Positions 35,465-45,308 are shown, counted from the first letter of the stretch. The stretch: DNA of 64,000 nucleotides from Pelolinea submarina (GCF_003966975.1 NZ_AP018437.1:1798001-1862000), one strand, 5' to 3'. The notes: a model not told the origin generated them from the letters alone. Made by a program: numbers and translations.

Positions 35465-35466
35465 AT

Positions 35467-35931
35467 CTATTTAATTCTAACTATTTTAAAATTTATCGAA
35501 CCGGCAGGTGTTTCCACCCGCACAATATCGCCGACTCTATGTTTCAACAGCGCTTTCCCAATGGGGGATTCATAGGAAATTTTGCCTTCATCCGGATTGG
35601 CTTCTTTTGAGCCGACAATGTTGAAAGTCTCTTCAGGATATTCTTCTTCTTTGACAACCACTTCGGAACCGATTTGAACGTACTCGCGGTTTTCGTTTTC
35701 TTCAATGGCTACTGCGTTCTTTAGAATGTGCTGTAATTCCAAGATACGGCCTTCGATAAAGCCTTGATCCTCTTTCGCGCTGATGTAATCGGCGTTTTCT
35801 GAAAGGTCACCCATTTCAATCGCTGCTCGCAACCGGCGGGATAGTTCAGGCCTTTTTTCGTTAATAAGTATTTCAAGTTCTGCCTGGACTTTTTCAATTC
35901 CGTCGGGGGTTAAATAAATATCATTTGCCAT
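35467..35931 (-). CDS. greA: transcription elongation factor GreA
   Basis: A 154-residue factor that rescues backtracked RNA polymerase by stimulating transcript cleavage. The N-terminal coiled coil carries the acidic tip in EMGDLSENADY and KEDQGFIEGRI. The C-terminal FKBP-like domain shows SPIGKALLKHRVGDIV. I start at the ATG at 35931 because family members begin close to this point (MANDIYLTPDG); a GTG at 35940 is possible. It lies 41 nt downstream of the isoprenoid gene ipk on the same strand and could be the last gene of that operon. Confidence 0.95.
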   Translation of the reverse strand: MANDIYLTPDGIEKVQAELEILINEKRPELSRRLRAAIEMGDLSENADYISAKEDQGFIEGRILELQHILKNAVAIEENENREYVQIGSEVVVKEEEYPEETFNIVGSKEANPDEGKISYESPIGKALLKHRVGDIVRVETPAGSINFKIVRIK

Positions 35932-35981
35932 AATTCTCACGTTCCATTTCTATGATGATTGCTGATTGTACTATAAGCTGT

Positions 35982-36782
35982 TCACTCGGACTTAGTTTTT
36001 ATCGTTGTGCCGATAATTTCGCCCTGAAGCGCAGCGGAAATAGTGCCCGATTCCTCTCCGGAAAAAATGCGGACAGTAATTTCCGGGTAAGCTTGAACGG
36101 TTTGCAGCATGAGCTGCACCTTGGCGGCCATCCCGCCGGTGACATCGATGGATGCCGAAGATTGGATGGTTAAAGATGTGGCGGCATAACTGGCCGGTGT
36201 AATCAGGGGAATGACGCGAGTGTTTTTGGGATAGTCGGCCCACACACCGGGTTCTTTACCGGCTAATAAAACCATCTGCGGCTGGAGCATGGGCAGCAGC
36301 GGAAGAAATAGATCCTCGGTGGAATAGATAATACCGCCCATTTCTTCATCGAAAATCACATCTCCAAAAATAATCGGGATGAGGTTGTGTTCCAGGGCCG
36401 ATTGGATGGGATAGGTGGACCATTGCCGCGGTTTACGCGCTTGCGCCGATACGGCCGCGGAGGGGGGCAGTGAGATAACCGGCAGGTTTGCTGCGGACAT
36501 TTCCTCCAGGAGGATTTGGTTCAGGGCATGGGCAGCCGCCCATACTTTTTGGAACCCAAGCCATTCCTGCGGGCTGTCGACATGGTCGCGTGTGCCTAAA
36601 TCCTTGGCGGCATAATGGCCAAAGGAGCCTGATCCATGGCCCAACAGGATTTGCAGGTCGGGATCCTTTTGCCAGCAATTGGCAATTTCAGCGGCAATAC
36701 GCCGAATTACATCCCGGCGAGCGGTATAAGGTTGGTCTTTATCGGTGATGAGGGAACCGCCTAATTTCAGAAATACTCTCAT
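35982..36782 (-). CDS. isopentenyl phosphate kinase
   Basis: A 266-residue amino acid kinase-fold enzyme phosphorylating isopentenyl phosphate to isopentenyl diphosphate. The features are LKLGGSLITDKD, the Gly-rich GHGSGSFGHYAAKDLG with the key His, FGDVIFD, and the C-terminal DVTGGMAAKVQ. These fit IPK better than carbamate or glutamate-5-kinases. It is the last step of the alternative mevalonate pathway known from archaea and some Chloroflexota. It starts 11 nt after the mevalonate kinase gene, in the same operon. Confidence 0.9.
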   Translation of the reverse strand: MRVFLKLGGSLITDKDQPYTARRDVIRRIAAEIANCWQKDPDLQILLGHGSGSFGHYAAKDLGTRDHVDSPQEWLGFQKVWAAAHALNQILLEEMSAANLPVISLPPSAAVSAQARKPRQWSTYPIQSALEHNLIPIIFGDVIFDEEMGGIIYSTEDLFLPLLPMLQPQMVLLAGKEPGVWADYPKNTRVIPLITPASYAATSLTIQSSASIDVTGGMAAKVQLMLQTVQAYPEITVRIFSGEESGTISAALQGEIIGTTIKTKSE

Positions 36783-36793
36783 AATTGCTCTTT

Positions 36794-37735
36794 CTATTCA
36801 ATTTCCGCGATAATGGCGGTCACTGCGCCACTGTCGAGCAGTACATCCCGCACGGTCTCCGCCTGGTCGGGCAGAACCAGGGCGACCATGTTACCGCCCT
36901 TGCCGCTCCCGCATAATTTCGCGCCCAGGGCGCCGGCGGAACGTGCCGCAGCGACTAAATTGTCCAATTCGGGGCAGGAAACATCCAATTCGACTAATCG
37001 ATCCTGATTCTCGTTCATCAAATGGCCAATTTGTTCGGGTGTGCCGTGCAGCAGTTCCTCACGCGCCTGACGGGCAATACGGCCAATGTCTTCCAAAATG
37101 GGAGTCACGATTTCCGGGCTGGTTTGCAGACGTTCGCGCACTTCAGCGACAACCTCACGCGTCAGCGAACGCACGCCTGTGTCGGCCACGATCAATGTAA
37201 TGGGTTGGCCCAGCTTGAGATGTTCTACTACCCGGCCTTTGACGAAGTAAATCGGTTTTTGGTGCACGATGACAGTGTTGTCGATCCCGGAGGGGGTGCC
37301 GTGCTGGAGCTTTTCCATTTCGAAAGCCAGTTCATCGATGCGTTCATCTTCCAGGTGGAAGCCCAGGTATTGGCTGAAGCCGCGAATGAAGGCGGCTGCC
37401 AGCGCGGCGCTGGAACCCAGGCCGGAAGCAATGGGAATGGTGGAAGAGATGCTGATCTCTGTGGCGGGTATGTGACTTAACCCCAGAGATTGGCTTGTCA
37501 ATTCCAAGGCTGCGCGGATGGGATGATCCGCGCTCATTTGGCTTAGCAGCTCTTCTGTGTGGGTGTTGGCATTGCGAATGTGCACTGTCCCGGCCGGCTG
37601 TTCCGGCAAACCTAGAAAACTGACCTGCAATGATATGGAGGGCAGGGGAACCGCTATCGCCGGATGGCCGTAAACAACGGCATGTTCGCCGAACAGGATG
37701 GTCTTTCCGGGTGATTTCGCGGTTATAGCGGGCAT
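36794..37735 (-). CDS. mvk: mevalonate kinase
   Basis: A 313-residue GHMP kinase phosphorylating mevalonate. The N-terminus SPGKTILFGEHAVVYGHPAI is diagnostic. The GHMP ATP loop is PIASGLGSSAALAAAF, followed by the catalytic Asp in HGTPSGIDNTVI and the C-terminal KLCGSGKGGNMVAL. It is adjacent to isopentenyl phosphate kinase, so isoprenoids are made here at least partly through mevalonate. The decarboxylase and HMG-CoA genes are elsewhere. Confidence 0.95.
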   Translation of the reverse strand: MPAITAKSPGKTILFGEHAVVYGHPAIAVPLPSISLQVSFLGLPEQPAGTVHIRNANTHTEELLSQMSADHPIRAALELTSQSLGLSHIPATEISISSTIPIASGLGSSAALAAAFIRGFSQYLGFHLEDERIDELAFEMEKLQHGTPSGIDNTVIVHQKPIYFVKGRVVEHLKLGQPITLIVADTGVRSLTREVVAEVRERLQTSPEIVTPILEDIGRIARQAREELLHGTPEQIGHLMNENQDRLVELDVSCPELDNLVAAARSAGALGAKLCGSGKGGNMVALVLPDQAETVRDVLLDSGAVTAIIAEIE

Positions 37736-37748
37736 GATCTTGGAAATA

Positions 37749-38618
37749 TCAGGTCAGGTAAAAGATTATCAAAACGCTTAATCCCCACAAAACCAGGGCA
37801 ATTTGCAGCGGGTGATCCTTGATAACCAGTTCCTCGGGTGCTCCGCCGGTTTGTTTGACCTGGATCAGGTATAGATAGCGGAAAATGCCATAGACGACAA
37901 AGGGAATAGTCAGCATCATGGCATGGTTGCTGGGCAGGTTGGGGGCTGAAAAGGTGTACAGGCTGTAGGAAACAATGGTGGTGGCCGAGACAATCGTGAT
38001 CAATTGGTCCAGGAATGCCAGTGTGTAACCATTAAATACCGTGCGGTGCTGGTTGGCCTCTTCGGCCAGTAGGTTGAGTTCGGCGCGGCGCTTGCCAAAA
38101 CCGATGTAAAGTGCCAGTAGGGTGGTAACCACGTATAGCCAGGGCGAAAAGCGCTCGACTTCAATGAGGGAGACGCCCGCAGCCACACGCAGGACAAAAC
38201 CGGCTGCAATGATCATCACATCCAAAATAGGGATATGTTTCAGCCATTTGGAGTAGGCCAGGTTCATGAACAGATAAATGGCGCAAATGTAGAAGAAATT
38301 GAAAGAGATCAAGCTGGCCCACAACAAGGAACCGGCTCCTAAAATAATTGCGAGTAAAATTGCGTTGGTCACACTGATGCGGCCGGAAGCGATGGCGCGG
38401 TTTTTCTTGACCGGGTGTTTTTGATCAGCGCTGATATCAAAAATATCGTTGAACACATACACGCTGCTGGAGAGAAAACAGAAAATGATGACGCCGGTCA
38501 ATGTACTGCGTACAGCAGTCAGGTTGGTCAATTGCCGGTCGAAAACAAGGGCTGCTAAAACAAAAGCGTTTTTCAGCCATTGTTTTACCCTCAGGCTGGA
38601 GAAGATGTCTTTTAACAT
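37749..38618 (-). CDS. polyprenyl-phosphate phosphoribosyltransferase (UbiA family)
   Basis: A 289-residue multi-pass UbiA-superfamily enzyme close to decaprenyl-phosphate phosphoribosyltransferase. That enzyme joins PRPP to polyprenyl phosphate as the first step to lipid-linked ribose or arabinose donors. The first aspartate motif is VFNDIFDISADQKHP, followed by KNRAIASG. The second region is YSKWLKHIPILDVMIIAAGF. About eight to nine membrane segments are visible. It lies 13 nt upstream of the mevalonate kinase gene, linking polyprenol synthesis and its use. The start has a -10 box exactly 6 nt upstream. Confidence 0.87.
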   Translation of the reverse strand: MLKDIFSSLRVKQWLKNAFVLAALVFDRQLTNLTAVRSTLTGVIIFCFLSSSVYVFNDIFDISADQKHPVKKNRAIASGRISVTNAILLAIILGAGSLLWASLISFNFFYICAIYLFMNLAYSKWLKHIPILDVMIIAAGFVLRVAAGVSLIEVERFSPWLYVVTTLLALYIGFGKRRAELNLLAEEANQHRTVFNGYTLAFLDQLITIVSATTIVSYSLYTFSAPNLPSNHAMMLTIPFVVYGIFRYLYLIQVKQTGGAPEELVIKDHPLQIALVLWGLSVLIIFYLT

Positions 38619-38624
38619 TTTTGA

Positions 38625-38633
38625 ATATTATCA
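38625..38633 (-). promoter_or_regulatory. extended -10 promoter of the phosphoribosyltransferase gene, predicted leaderless
   Basis: The minus strand reads TGATAATAT, then six bases (TCAAAA), then the ATG. The geometry equals that at tilS, and no Shine-Dalgarno sequence is present. Confidence 0.55.
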
Positions 38634-38665
38634 TAAATGATTTAGAAAAACCTATCAAAACCTCT

Positions 38666-39409
38666 ATGAAAAAAATACGTCTTGATGTCCTTTTAGTTGA
38701 ACGCGGTTTAGCGGAAAGCCGCAGCCAGGCGCAAAAATTAACCATGGCCGGTGAGGTATTGGTTAATGGGCAATTGGCTTCCAAACCCGGACAAACCTTC
38801 GATGAGACGGCGGAAATTTCCCTGAAAGCCAAGCCGCCTTTTGTATCTCGCGGTGGAGAAAAACTACTCGGCGCTTTGGAAGCTTTTTCCCTCACGGATT
38901 TGTCCGGATGGACTTGCGTGGATGTAGGCGCTTCCACGGGCGGCTTTACGGATTGTATGCTGCAGCACGGCGCGAGCAAGGTTTACGCGGTGGATGTGGG
39001 CTACGGCCAGCTGCATGATAAGCTGCGCCGGGACGAACGCGTCATAGAGATGGAACGTACCAACGCGCGCGGCATTACCGGCTTTCCGGATGAGCCGGAT
39101 TTGGTTACGGTGGACGCCTCCTTTATTTCTTTGAAAATCCTGCTGCCGGTCATCAGGAATTGGAACAAGACCCGCAACCAACGGGTTGTGGCATTGATCA
39201 AACCGCAATTTGAAGTCGGCAGGGATCAGGCCGCCAAAGGCAAGGGGGTGGTGCGCGACAGCCTCATCCACCGGGAAGTGGTGGATGATATCCGCGCGTT
39301 TGCCATCAGTCAGGGGTACACTGTGAACGGGGTGATTGAATCGCCGTTGACTGGCCCAAAAGGAAACAAGGAATTCCTGATTGATTTGTTTTTACCTGTG
39401 AACAAATAA
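38666..39409 (+). CDS. tlyA: TlyA family rRNA 2'-O-methyltransferase
   Basis: A 247-residue protein with an N-terminal S4 RNA-binding domain (RLDVLLVERGLAESRSQAQK) and an RrmJ-like SAM methyltransferase domain with VDVGASTGGFTDCML, VTVDASFISLK and ALIKPQFEVGR. In mycobacteria TlyA methylates cytidines in 16S and 23S rRNA; older annotations call it hemolysin A. The ATG at 38666 fits the S4 domain; a longer open frame begins inside the divergent gene and is not credible. Confidence 0.92.
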   Translation: MKKIRLDVLLVERGLAESRSQAQKLTMAGEVLVNGQLASKPGQTFDETAEISLKAKPPFVSRGGEKLLGALEAFSLTDLSGWTCVDVGASTGGFTDCMLQHGASKVYAVDVGYGQLHDKLRRDERVIEMERTNARGITGFPDEPDLVTVDASFISLKILLPVIRNWNKTRNQRVVALIKPQFEVGRDQAAKGKGVVRDSLIHREVVDDIRAFAISQGYTVNGVIESPLTGPKGNKEFLIDLFLPVNK

Positions 39410-39455
39410 TCAGTTTTGGTTACAATTAGTACAGCTTATCAACCAACTTATCGTG

Positions 39456-39461
39456 TATACT
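39456..39461 (+). promoter_or_regulatory. -10 box of lepA
   Basis: TATACT lies 11 nt before the lepA ATG, which has no Shine-Dalgarno sequence. A leader of about 5 nt is predicted. Confidence 0.4.
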
Positions 39462-39472
39462 AATCGATTGCT

Positions 39473-41272
39473 ATGCTGACCAATCACATTCGAAATTTTT
39501 GTATTATTGCCCATGTTGACCACGGCAAATCCACGCTGGCTGATCGCCTGCTGCAAATTACCGGAACTGTGTCTGACCGTGATATGAAAGACCAGATTCT
39601 GGACAGTATGGATTTGGAACGTGAAAAAGGCGTCACCATTAAAGCGTCCGCTGTGCGGATGAATTATCACTATGGTGATGAAGATTTCGAATTAAACCTG
39701 ATTGATACCCCCGGACACGTGGATTTCAATTATGAGGTCAGCCGGGCTTTGGCCGCCTGCGAAGGCGCTCTGCTGGTAGTGGATGCTACCCAGGGTATTG
39801 AGGCGCAGACGCTGGCCAACCTGTACCTGGCTTTGGAACTGGATTTAGTCATCATTCCCGTTCTCAATAAAATCGACCTGCCTTCCGCCATTCCCGACGA
39901 AATTGCCGCCGACCTGAGCAGCTTGTTAGGTGTACCGGTCGAGGATATGATTCGCGTTTCCGCCAAAGCGGGAACCAATGTGGAAAAGATCCTGCCGGCT
40001 ATTGTGGAGAAAATTCCGCCGCCCCAGGGCGACAATCAGAACCCGCTGCAAGCATTGATATTTGACTCCCATTACGATTCCTACAAAGGTGTGATTGCCT
40101 ACGTACGTGTCTTTGAAGGCCAGCTGAAATGCACCGACACGTTGCGTATGATGGCGAATACCACGGAATTCAAGCCGGTTGAGGTGGGTATTTTCAACCC
40201 CTTTATGCACAGCACGGAAAAATTGGAGGCGGGTGATGTGGGCTATATTGCCAGTGGTCTGAAGACAGTGCGCGATTGCCGTGTAGGCGACACGATTACG
40301 CAACTGAACAACCCGGCTCCCAAACAATTGCACGGATATAAAAACCCCAAGCCAATGGTTTTCGCCGGAATTTATCCGGTCGAAGGGGAAGATTATGATG
40401 ATTTAAAAGAGGCATTGGAGAAACTCCAATTGAACGACGCTTCTTTGATTTATGAACCGGAAACTTCCCAGGCTTTAAATTTCGGTTTTCGCTGCGGATT
40501 TCTGGGATTATTCCACATGGAGATTATCCAGGAACGGTTGGAACGCGAATATAACCTGGATATTGTTCTAACCGCGCCTACGGTTGAATACGAGGTAATT
40601 CTCCGCAGCGGCAGCAGCACATTCATTGATTCACCGGTGGATTTACCGGATGAAGGTGAAATCGCGGACATTCGCGAACCCTGGATGGACTTGTGGATCA
40701 TCACGCCTACGGATTATTATGGCTCCGTGATGGAGCTGGTTCGCAAGCGTAACGGAGTCTACGTTGAGCAGGAATATCCGGCGCCTAATCGCGTGCAGTT
40801 GAAATTTGAAGTTCCGTTGTCGGAAATTATAGTGAATTTCTTTGACGAACTGAAATCGCGAACACGCGGTTACGCCTCCATGGATTATCAGTTTAAAGAA
40901 TACCGTTCCGGCCATTTGGTGAAACTGGAAGTCTTGATCAGCTCTGAACCGGTGGACGCGTTAGCTTCCATTGTGCATAAAGAACAGGCATATTCCAAGG
41001 GCCAAAAGCTGGTCAGCAAATTAAAACGGCTGATTCCCCAGCAGTTGTTTGAAGTATCCATTCAAGCCGCTTCGGAAGGACGCATCATATCGCGCGCAAC
41101 GGTTAAAGCTTTGCGTAAGGATGTTTTATCAAAATGTTACGGCGGCGATATTTCGCGGAAAAAGAAACTGTTGGAGAAACAGAAAAAGGGTAAGAAACGC
41201 ATGAAGATGGTCGGGAACATTGAAATCCCGCAGGAAGCATTCATGGCCGTATTGCAGCTGGAGGAAGATTGA
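39473..41272 (+). CDS. lepA: elongation factor 4 (LepA)
   Basis: A 599-residue translational GTPase that assists ribosome function and assembly. The G motifs are [15 protein letters not shown], the switch [10 protein letters not shown] and NKIDLP. LepA-specific features are the EF-G-like domains III and V ([11 protein letters not shown]) and the C-terminal basic domain [24 protein letters not shown]. Length is normal. A TTG within its last codons may start the next gene, with a 4-base overlap. Confidence 0.98.
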   Translation: MLTNHIRNFCIIAHVDHGKSTLADRLLQITGTVSDRDMKDQILDSMDLEREKGVTIKASAVRMNYHYGDEDFELNLIDTPGHVDFNYEVSRALAACEGALLVVDATQGIEAQTLANLYLALELDLVIIPVLNKIDLPSAIPDEIAADLSSLLGVPVEDMIRVSAKAGTNVEKILPAIVEKIPPPQGDNQNPLQALIFDSHYDSYKGVIAYVRVFEGQLKCTDTLRMMANTTEFKPVEVGIFNPFMHSTEKLEAGDVGYIASGLKTVRDCRVGDTITQLNNPAPKQLHGYKNPKPMVFAGIYPVEGEDYDDLKEALEKLQLNDASLIYEPETSQALNFGFRCGFLGLFHMEIIQERLEREYNLDIVLTAPTVEYEVILRSGSSTFIDSPVDLPDEGEIADIREPWMDLWIITPTDYYGSVMELVRKRNGVYVEQEYPAPNRVQLKFEVPLSEIIVNFFDELKSRTRGYASMDYQFKEYRSGHLVKLEVLISSEPVDALASIVHKEQAYSKGQKLVSKLKRLIPQQLFEVSIQAASEGRIISRATVKALRKDVLSKCYGGDISRKKKLLEKQKKGKKRMKMVGNIEIPQEAFMAVLQLEED

Positions 41273-42279
41273 CATCGAACTCAACCAAGGGGAGAAATGT
41301 ATTGCGCTGGCTGCCAGGTGTTCTGATCAGTGTAGCGGCAATTTACTTTCTTTCCAAGTACATCACTGTACAAGATCTGCTGAACGCAGTCAAATCGCTG
41401 ACAATTGTAGATATCGCGGTGATCGTGTTATTAAACGTACTTTCCTTTATCGCTCGTTCAATGGGTTGGAAAAACCTGTTGGAGGGAATCAGCTTCAAGC
41501 AGGCATTCCTGGTGATCAATGAAGGGTACCTGTTCAATAACCTGATTCCACGTTCGGGCGAAATTGTCCGCATGCTGTTGGTGGGCGGTTTATCTAAAAT
41601 TAGCGCTTTTCAAGCTGCTTCCAGCATTCTGGTGGAAAGATCGTTGGACGTTATCGTAGCGGCGGCTTTGTTCCTGTCCACGCTGCCGTTGGTGGTGGAA
41701 ATGAACTGGATCAAGCCGATTGCCTGGGTTTTGTTCTGCCTTTTCCTGACAATGATTGTGGTGCTGATGTTGTTAGCGCGCCATGCGGATAAAGTCAAAC
41801 AGCGTCTGGCGGATTCGAAGATTGATTCTGTCTTTCTGAAGGACAAAGTCTTCCCGAAAATCGGATCGGTGTTGGACGGCCTGGCAACCTTGAATGATCC
41901 GCTCAAATTTGCCCGCAGTGTCTTCTGGATTCTGATGTCATGGGTTTGCTGGATCTCCCTTTTATATTTCGGCATCACGCGCATTTCCAGCGGAACGGTA
42001 CCATTATGGCAGGCTATCTTCACGCAGGGTGTGCTGGCGCTGGGCATTGCGGTGCCGTCCGCTCCGGCCAGCTTTGGCGTATATGAAGGCACCATGGTGG
42101 CGGCTTTGGCAGTATTCGGTTATGCAGAGAGTGCATCGCTTAGTATCGCACTGGTTCTGCATTTTACGCAAATTGTGGTTACATCGATTTTTGGCATTTA
42201 CGGCTTAATGGTGCAGGGGCAATCCATTTCCGCACTCTTAGACCGCATCCGGTCGCGCAGGGGACAGACTTCCGGATAG
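41269..42279 (+). CDS. flippase-like membrane protein (LPG synthase TM / UPF0104 family)
   Basis: A 336-residue protein with about eight membrane segments of the family that includes the flippase-like domain of MprF and archaeal AglD neighbours. The conserved [19 protein letters not shown] near residue 90 and [19 protein letters not shown] near residue 264 are the family hallmarks. Such proteins are linked to moving lipid-linked molecules across the membrane. The start is probably the TTG at 41269 overlapping the lepA stop; a later TTG is possible. It opens the long glycan gene run that ends at 56941. Confidence 0.88.
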   Translation: MTSNSTKGRNVLRWLPGVLISVAAIYFLSKYITVQDLLNAVKSLTIVDIAVIVLLNVLSFIARSMGWKNLLEGISFKQAFLVINEGYLFNNLIPRSGEIVRMLLVGGLSKISAFQAASSILVERSLDVIVAAALFLSTLPLVVEMNWIKPIAWVLFCLFLTMIVVLMLLARHADKVKQRLADSKIDSVFLKDKVFPKIGSVLDGLATLNDPLKFARSVFWILMSWVCWISLLYFGITRISSGTVPLWQAIFTQGVLALGIAVPSAPASFGVYEGTMVAALAVFGYAESASLSIALVLHFTQIVVTSIFGIYGLMVQGQSISALLDRIRSRRGQTSG

Positions 42280-42295
42280 CATACAGGAGCAACCC

Positions 42296-43324
42296 ATGAG
42301 TAGAAACTATTTAATTACCGGTGGAGCAGGCTTCATTGGAAGCAATTATGCGCGCAGGCTGCTGCAGCGCGGTGAGCATGTGACTATTTTTGATAATCTC
42401 TCGCGGCATGGCGCTGCGGATAACTTGAAATGGGTGGAGCAGGAAGCCGGCGGGAAAGAATTCCGGTTTCTGCAAGGCGACGTGCGCGATTTGGAAGCTC
42501 TGCAAATCGCTGTTCAGGAACAGGATGTCATCGTTCATCTCGCCGCCCAGGTGGCAGTGACCACTTCGGTGGATGACCCGCGCACGGATTTTGAGATCAA
42601 CGCTGGGGGTACCTTCAACGTCCTGGAAGCCGCCCGGCTGCACGGCCGCAAACCGATCATGGTTTACGCTTCCACGAACAAAGTCTATGGCGGTCTGGAA
42701 GATCTTGAAATTATCGAAGAACCCACCCGCTATAGCATCTGTCAATATCCGCAAGGCATTGATGAGTCGCGCGGCTTGGACTTTCATTCTCCTTACGGCT
42801 GCTCCAAAGGCACCGGCGACCAGTATATGCACGATTACGCTCGTATTTATGACATTCCCACGGTTGTTTTCCGCCAGAGCTGCATCTACGGCACGCGCCA
42901 ATTCGGCGTCGAGGACCAGGGCTGGGTAGCCTGGTTCATCATTGCCATTCTGTTGGGTAAAATCCTCAAGATTTACGGCGACGGTAAACAGGTACGCGAT
43001 TTGTTATTCGTCGAAGATTTGCTGGACGCATATGACGCAGCCATCGCTAACCCGCAGGTGAGTGCCGGGCAGGTTTACAACATCGGCGGCGGCGCGCAGA
43101 ACGCTATTTCCATTTGGAAAGAGTTTGCTCCGCTGTTAGAAAAAGTGCACGGACAAACCATTCCAACCGAGCTGCATGGCTGGCGGCCAGGCGACCAGAA
43201 GGTGTACATCTCCGATATTTCCAAAATCAAACGCCAATTAAATTGGTCGCCGCGCACCAATGTTGAGACGGGTATAAAAACTCTGTACGATTGGGCCAGT
43301 AAAAATATAGCGCTTTTCGCATAG
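42296..43324 (+). CDS. NAD-dependent epimerase, CDP-paratose 2-epimerase-like
   Basis: A 342-residue extended SDR enzyme. The NAD site is ITGGAGFIGSNYARR and the catalytic Tyr-x3-Lys is in HSPYGCSKGTGDQYM. The stretches YASTNKVYG, RQSCIYGTRQFG and VEDQGWVAWF are typical of CDP-paratose/tyvelose epimerases (RfbE) rather than UDP-galactose 4-epimerases. These make 3,6-dideoxyhexose donors. The upstream enzymes for CDP-dideoxy sugars are not in this window, so the true substrate may differ. AGGAGCAACCC precedes the ATG. The GT4 gene follows 4 nt later. Confidence 0.85.
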   Translation: MSRNYLITGGAGFIGSNYARRLLQRGEHVTIFDNLSRHGAADNLKWVEQEAGGKEFRFLQGDVRDLEALQIAVQEQDVIVHLAAQVAVTTSVDDPRTDFEINAGGTFNVLEAARLHGRKPIMVYASTNKVYGGLEDLEIIEEPTRYSICQYPQGIDESRGLDFHSPYGCSKGTGDQYMHDYARIYDIPTVVFRQSCIYGTRQFGVEDQGWVAWFIIAILLGKILKIYGDGKQVRDLLFVEDLLDAYDAAIANPQVSAGQVYNIGGGAQNAISIWKEFAPLLEKVHGQTIPTELHGWRPGDQKVYISDISKIKRQLNWSPRTNVETGIKTLYDWASKNIALFA

Positions 43325-43328
43325 CATT

Positions 43329-44492
43329 ATGAAGATTTTGATTGAATTGACGTATTACCGCCCTCATACCAGCGGGCTGACTATCTATGCCGAACGCTTA
43401 GCTACCGCGCTGGCAAAGCGCGGCCACCAGGTGACCATCCTGACGTCCCAATACGATAAAGCCCTGCCGCGTGAAGAGATGATGGATGGGGTGCGGGTGG
43501 TGCGTGTACCGGTACTGCTGCGTATCAGCAAGGGTGTGATAATGCCAACCCTGGGCATCACTGCCTCGCGTATGGTCAAAGAAAATGACGTGGTGCACCT
43601 GCACTTGCCCCAGTTTGACGCCGCGGGCTTTGCCTTTCGCGGACGGCAGCATAAAAAAGCCACAGTTATCACCTATCACTGCGATTTATTGATGCCAAAG
43701 GGGATCTTCAACTGGGTGGTCAATCAGGTGGTGCATCTGATGAACCGTATTGCGGCTTTTTATACTGACCGTATTGTTGCCTATACCCAGGATTACGCCG
43801 AGCATTCGCCTTACCTCAGCAGCTATACAGACAAGCTTGAGGTCATCAACCCGCCGGTAATCGTACCGGAAATTACAGCAGAAACAATCGAGCGTTTCCG
43901 GCAGGAACATAACCCGGATGATAATCACCCAGTGATTGGCATGGCAGCCCGTTTTGCTACTGAAAAAGGGGTTGAAGTGCTATTGAACGCCTCTGAAGAG
44001 ATTCTGCGGGATTATCCCAAGGCAGAATTCTGGTTTGCGGGCCCTTACGAAAACATTATGGGCGAGCAGCATTATTTTGAACGCCTGCGTCCCAAAATTG
44101 AAGCGCTGCAGCAAGCCGGACATTGGAAGTTCCTGGGATTGCTTTCTCCGGAGGTCATGGCGGCTTTTTATCCCAACTTGGATATTTTGACCATTCCCAG
44201 CCTGAATTCGACCGAGTCCTTCGGCTTGGTGCAAATTGAGGCCATGATGAACGGCGTACCGGTGATCTCTTCCAATTTACCGGGCGTGCGCCAGCCGGTG
44301 CTGCGCCACCAAATGGGCCGCGTGATTCCGATCGGCGATTCAAGCGCTTTGGCGCAAGCTGTCAGGGAATTGGTGAAAGAGAAAAAATCTTACAGCGACC
44401 GCAGGGCAGCCATCCGCGAGATGTACGCGCCGGATACCATTGCACAAAAATACGAGGACCTTTTTAAACGCATCCAAACCGAAATTCAGTAG
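43329..44492 (+). CDS. family 4 glycosyltransferase
   Basis: A 387-residue GT-B fold enzyme. The N-terminal acceptor domain opens with TYYRPHTSGLTIYAERLATAL. The donor domain (~195-360) has MAARFATEKGVEVLL and the retaining-GT EX7E motif in STESFGLVQIEAM. It is cytoplasmic or membrane-associated and should add a sugar to a growing lipid-linked glycan. Context with an epimerase upstream and a methyltransferase downstream points to a decorated surface glycan; donor and acceptor are unknown. Confidence 0.92.
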   Translation: MKILIELTYYRPHTSGLTIYAERLATALAKRGHQVTILTSQYDKALPREEMMDGVRVVRVPVLLRISKGVIMPTLGITASRMVKENDVVHLHLPQFDAAGFAFRGRQHKKATVITYHCDLLMPKGIFNWVVNQVVHLMNRIAAFYTDRIVAYTQDYAEHSPYLSSYTDKLEVINPPVIVPEITAETIERFRQEHNPDDNHPVIGMAARFATEKGVEVLLNASEEILRDYPKAEFWFAGPYENIMGEQHYFERLRPKIEALQQAGHWKFLGLLSPEVMAAFYPNLDILTIPSLNSTESFGLVQIEAMMNGVPVISSNLPGVRQPVLRHQMGRVIPIGDSSALAQAVRELVKEKKSYSDRRAAIREMYAPDTIAQKYEDLFKRIQTEIQ

Positions 44493-44501
44493 GGAGATCC
44501 T

Positions 44502-45308
44502 ATGTTATTACCCGAAGCAGAAATTTACCCGGAACTTCTCCGCAAGCAACTCAACGAACTGCCTTACTTCCGTGCGTTTCTGCGTGCGATTGAGGCACGC
44601 TTCTACCAGGGATTGGAATTAGCCGAACCGGTATTTGATCTGGGAGCGGGGGATGGGCATTTCGCGGCCAGAACCTTTCAGAAAAAAATAGAAGTGGGCT
44701 TTGACCCGGCTTTCGTTTCCCTGCAGGAAGCGCAAAATTACGAAGCTTACAACCTGTTGGTGAACGGCCTGGGTGATCGCATTCCCTGTGCGGACGCTAG
44801 CTTTGCTACGGTAATCAGCAATTCCGTGTTGGAGCATATCCCGGATGTGGACGCGGTATTGCGTGAGGCGAACCGCATCCTGAAAACCGGTGGAACTTTA
44901 ATCATCACAGTCCCCAACAGCAACTTTACCCAAAATTTAAGCGTTGCCCTTTTCCTGGATCGGTTGGGATGGAAAAGCGCCGCGCGAGCATACCGCACCT
45001 TTTTCAATAAGATTTCCCGGCATTATCATCCGGATGATGCCGCCATATGGCGTCGCAGATTGGAACAGGCCGGATTTGTGATAAAGAAAGAATGGAATTA
45101 TTTTTCTCCAAGATCGTTAAAGTTATTGGAATGGGGCCACTATTTCGGACTGCCGAATTGGTTCCATAAAAAGGTGTTTGGGCGTTGGATACTGTTCCCG
45201 GATTTCTGGTTTGTGAAGCGCCGTTATCGCTGGTTGTACCGTTACTATCGAGAAGACCCGGCTGCTACGGACGGCGCTTACACCTTCCTTTTGGCGCAAA
45301 AAAGCTAA
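44502..45308 (+). CDS. class I SAM-dependent methyltransferase
   Basis: A 268-residue methyltransferase. SAM-binding motif I is PVFDLGAGDGHFAAR near residue 45, with VISNSVLEHIPDVDAVLREA, KTGGTLIITVPNS and a C-terminal aromatic and basic tail (KRRYRWLYRYYRED). It lies inside the glycan gene run, so a sugar or lipid-linked glycan is the likely methyl acceptor (inference). It starts 9 nt after the GT4 stop with GGGAGATCC as ribosome binding site. Confidence 0.88.
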   Translation: MLLPEAEIYPELLRKQLNELPYFRAFLRAIEARFYQGLELAEPVFDLGAGDGHFAARTFQKKIEVGFDPAFVSLQEAQNYEAYNLLVNGLGDRIPCADASFATVISNSVLEHIPDVDAVLREANRILKTGGTLIITVPNSNFTQNLSVALFLDRLGWKSAARAYRTFFNKISRHYHPDDAAIWRRRLEQAGFVIKKEWNYFSPRSLKLLEWGHYFGLPNWFHKKVFGRWILFPDFWFVKRRYRWLYRYYREDPAATDGAYTFLLAQKS

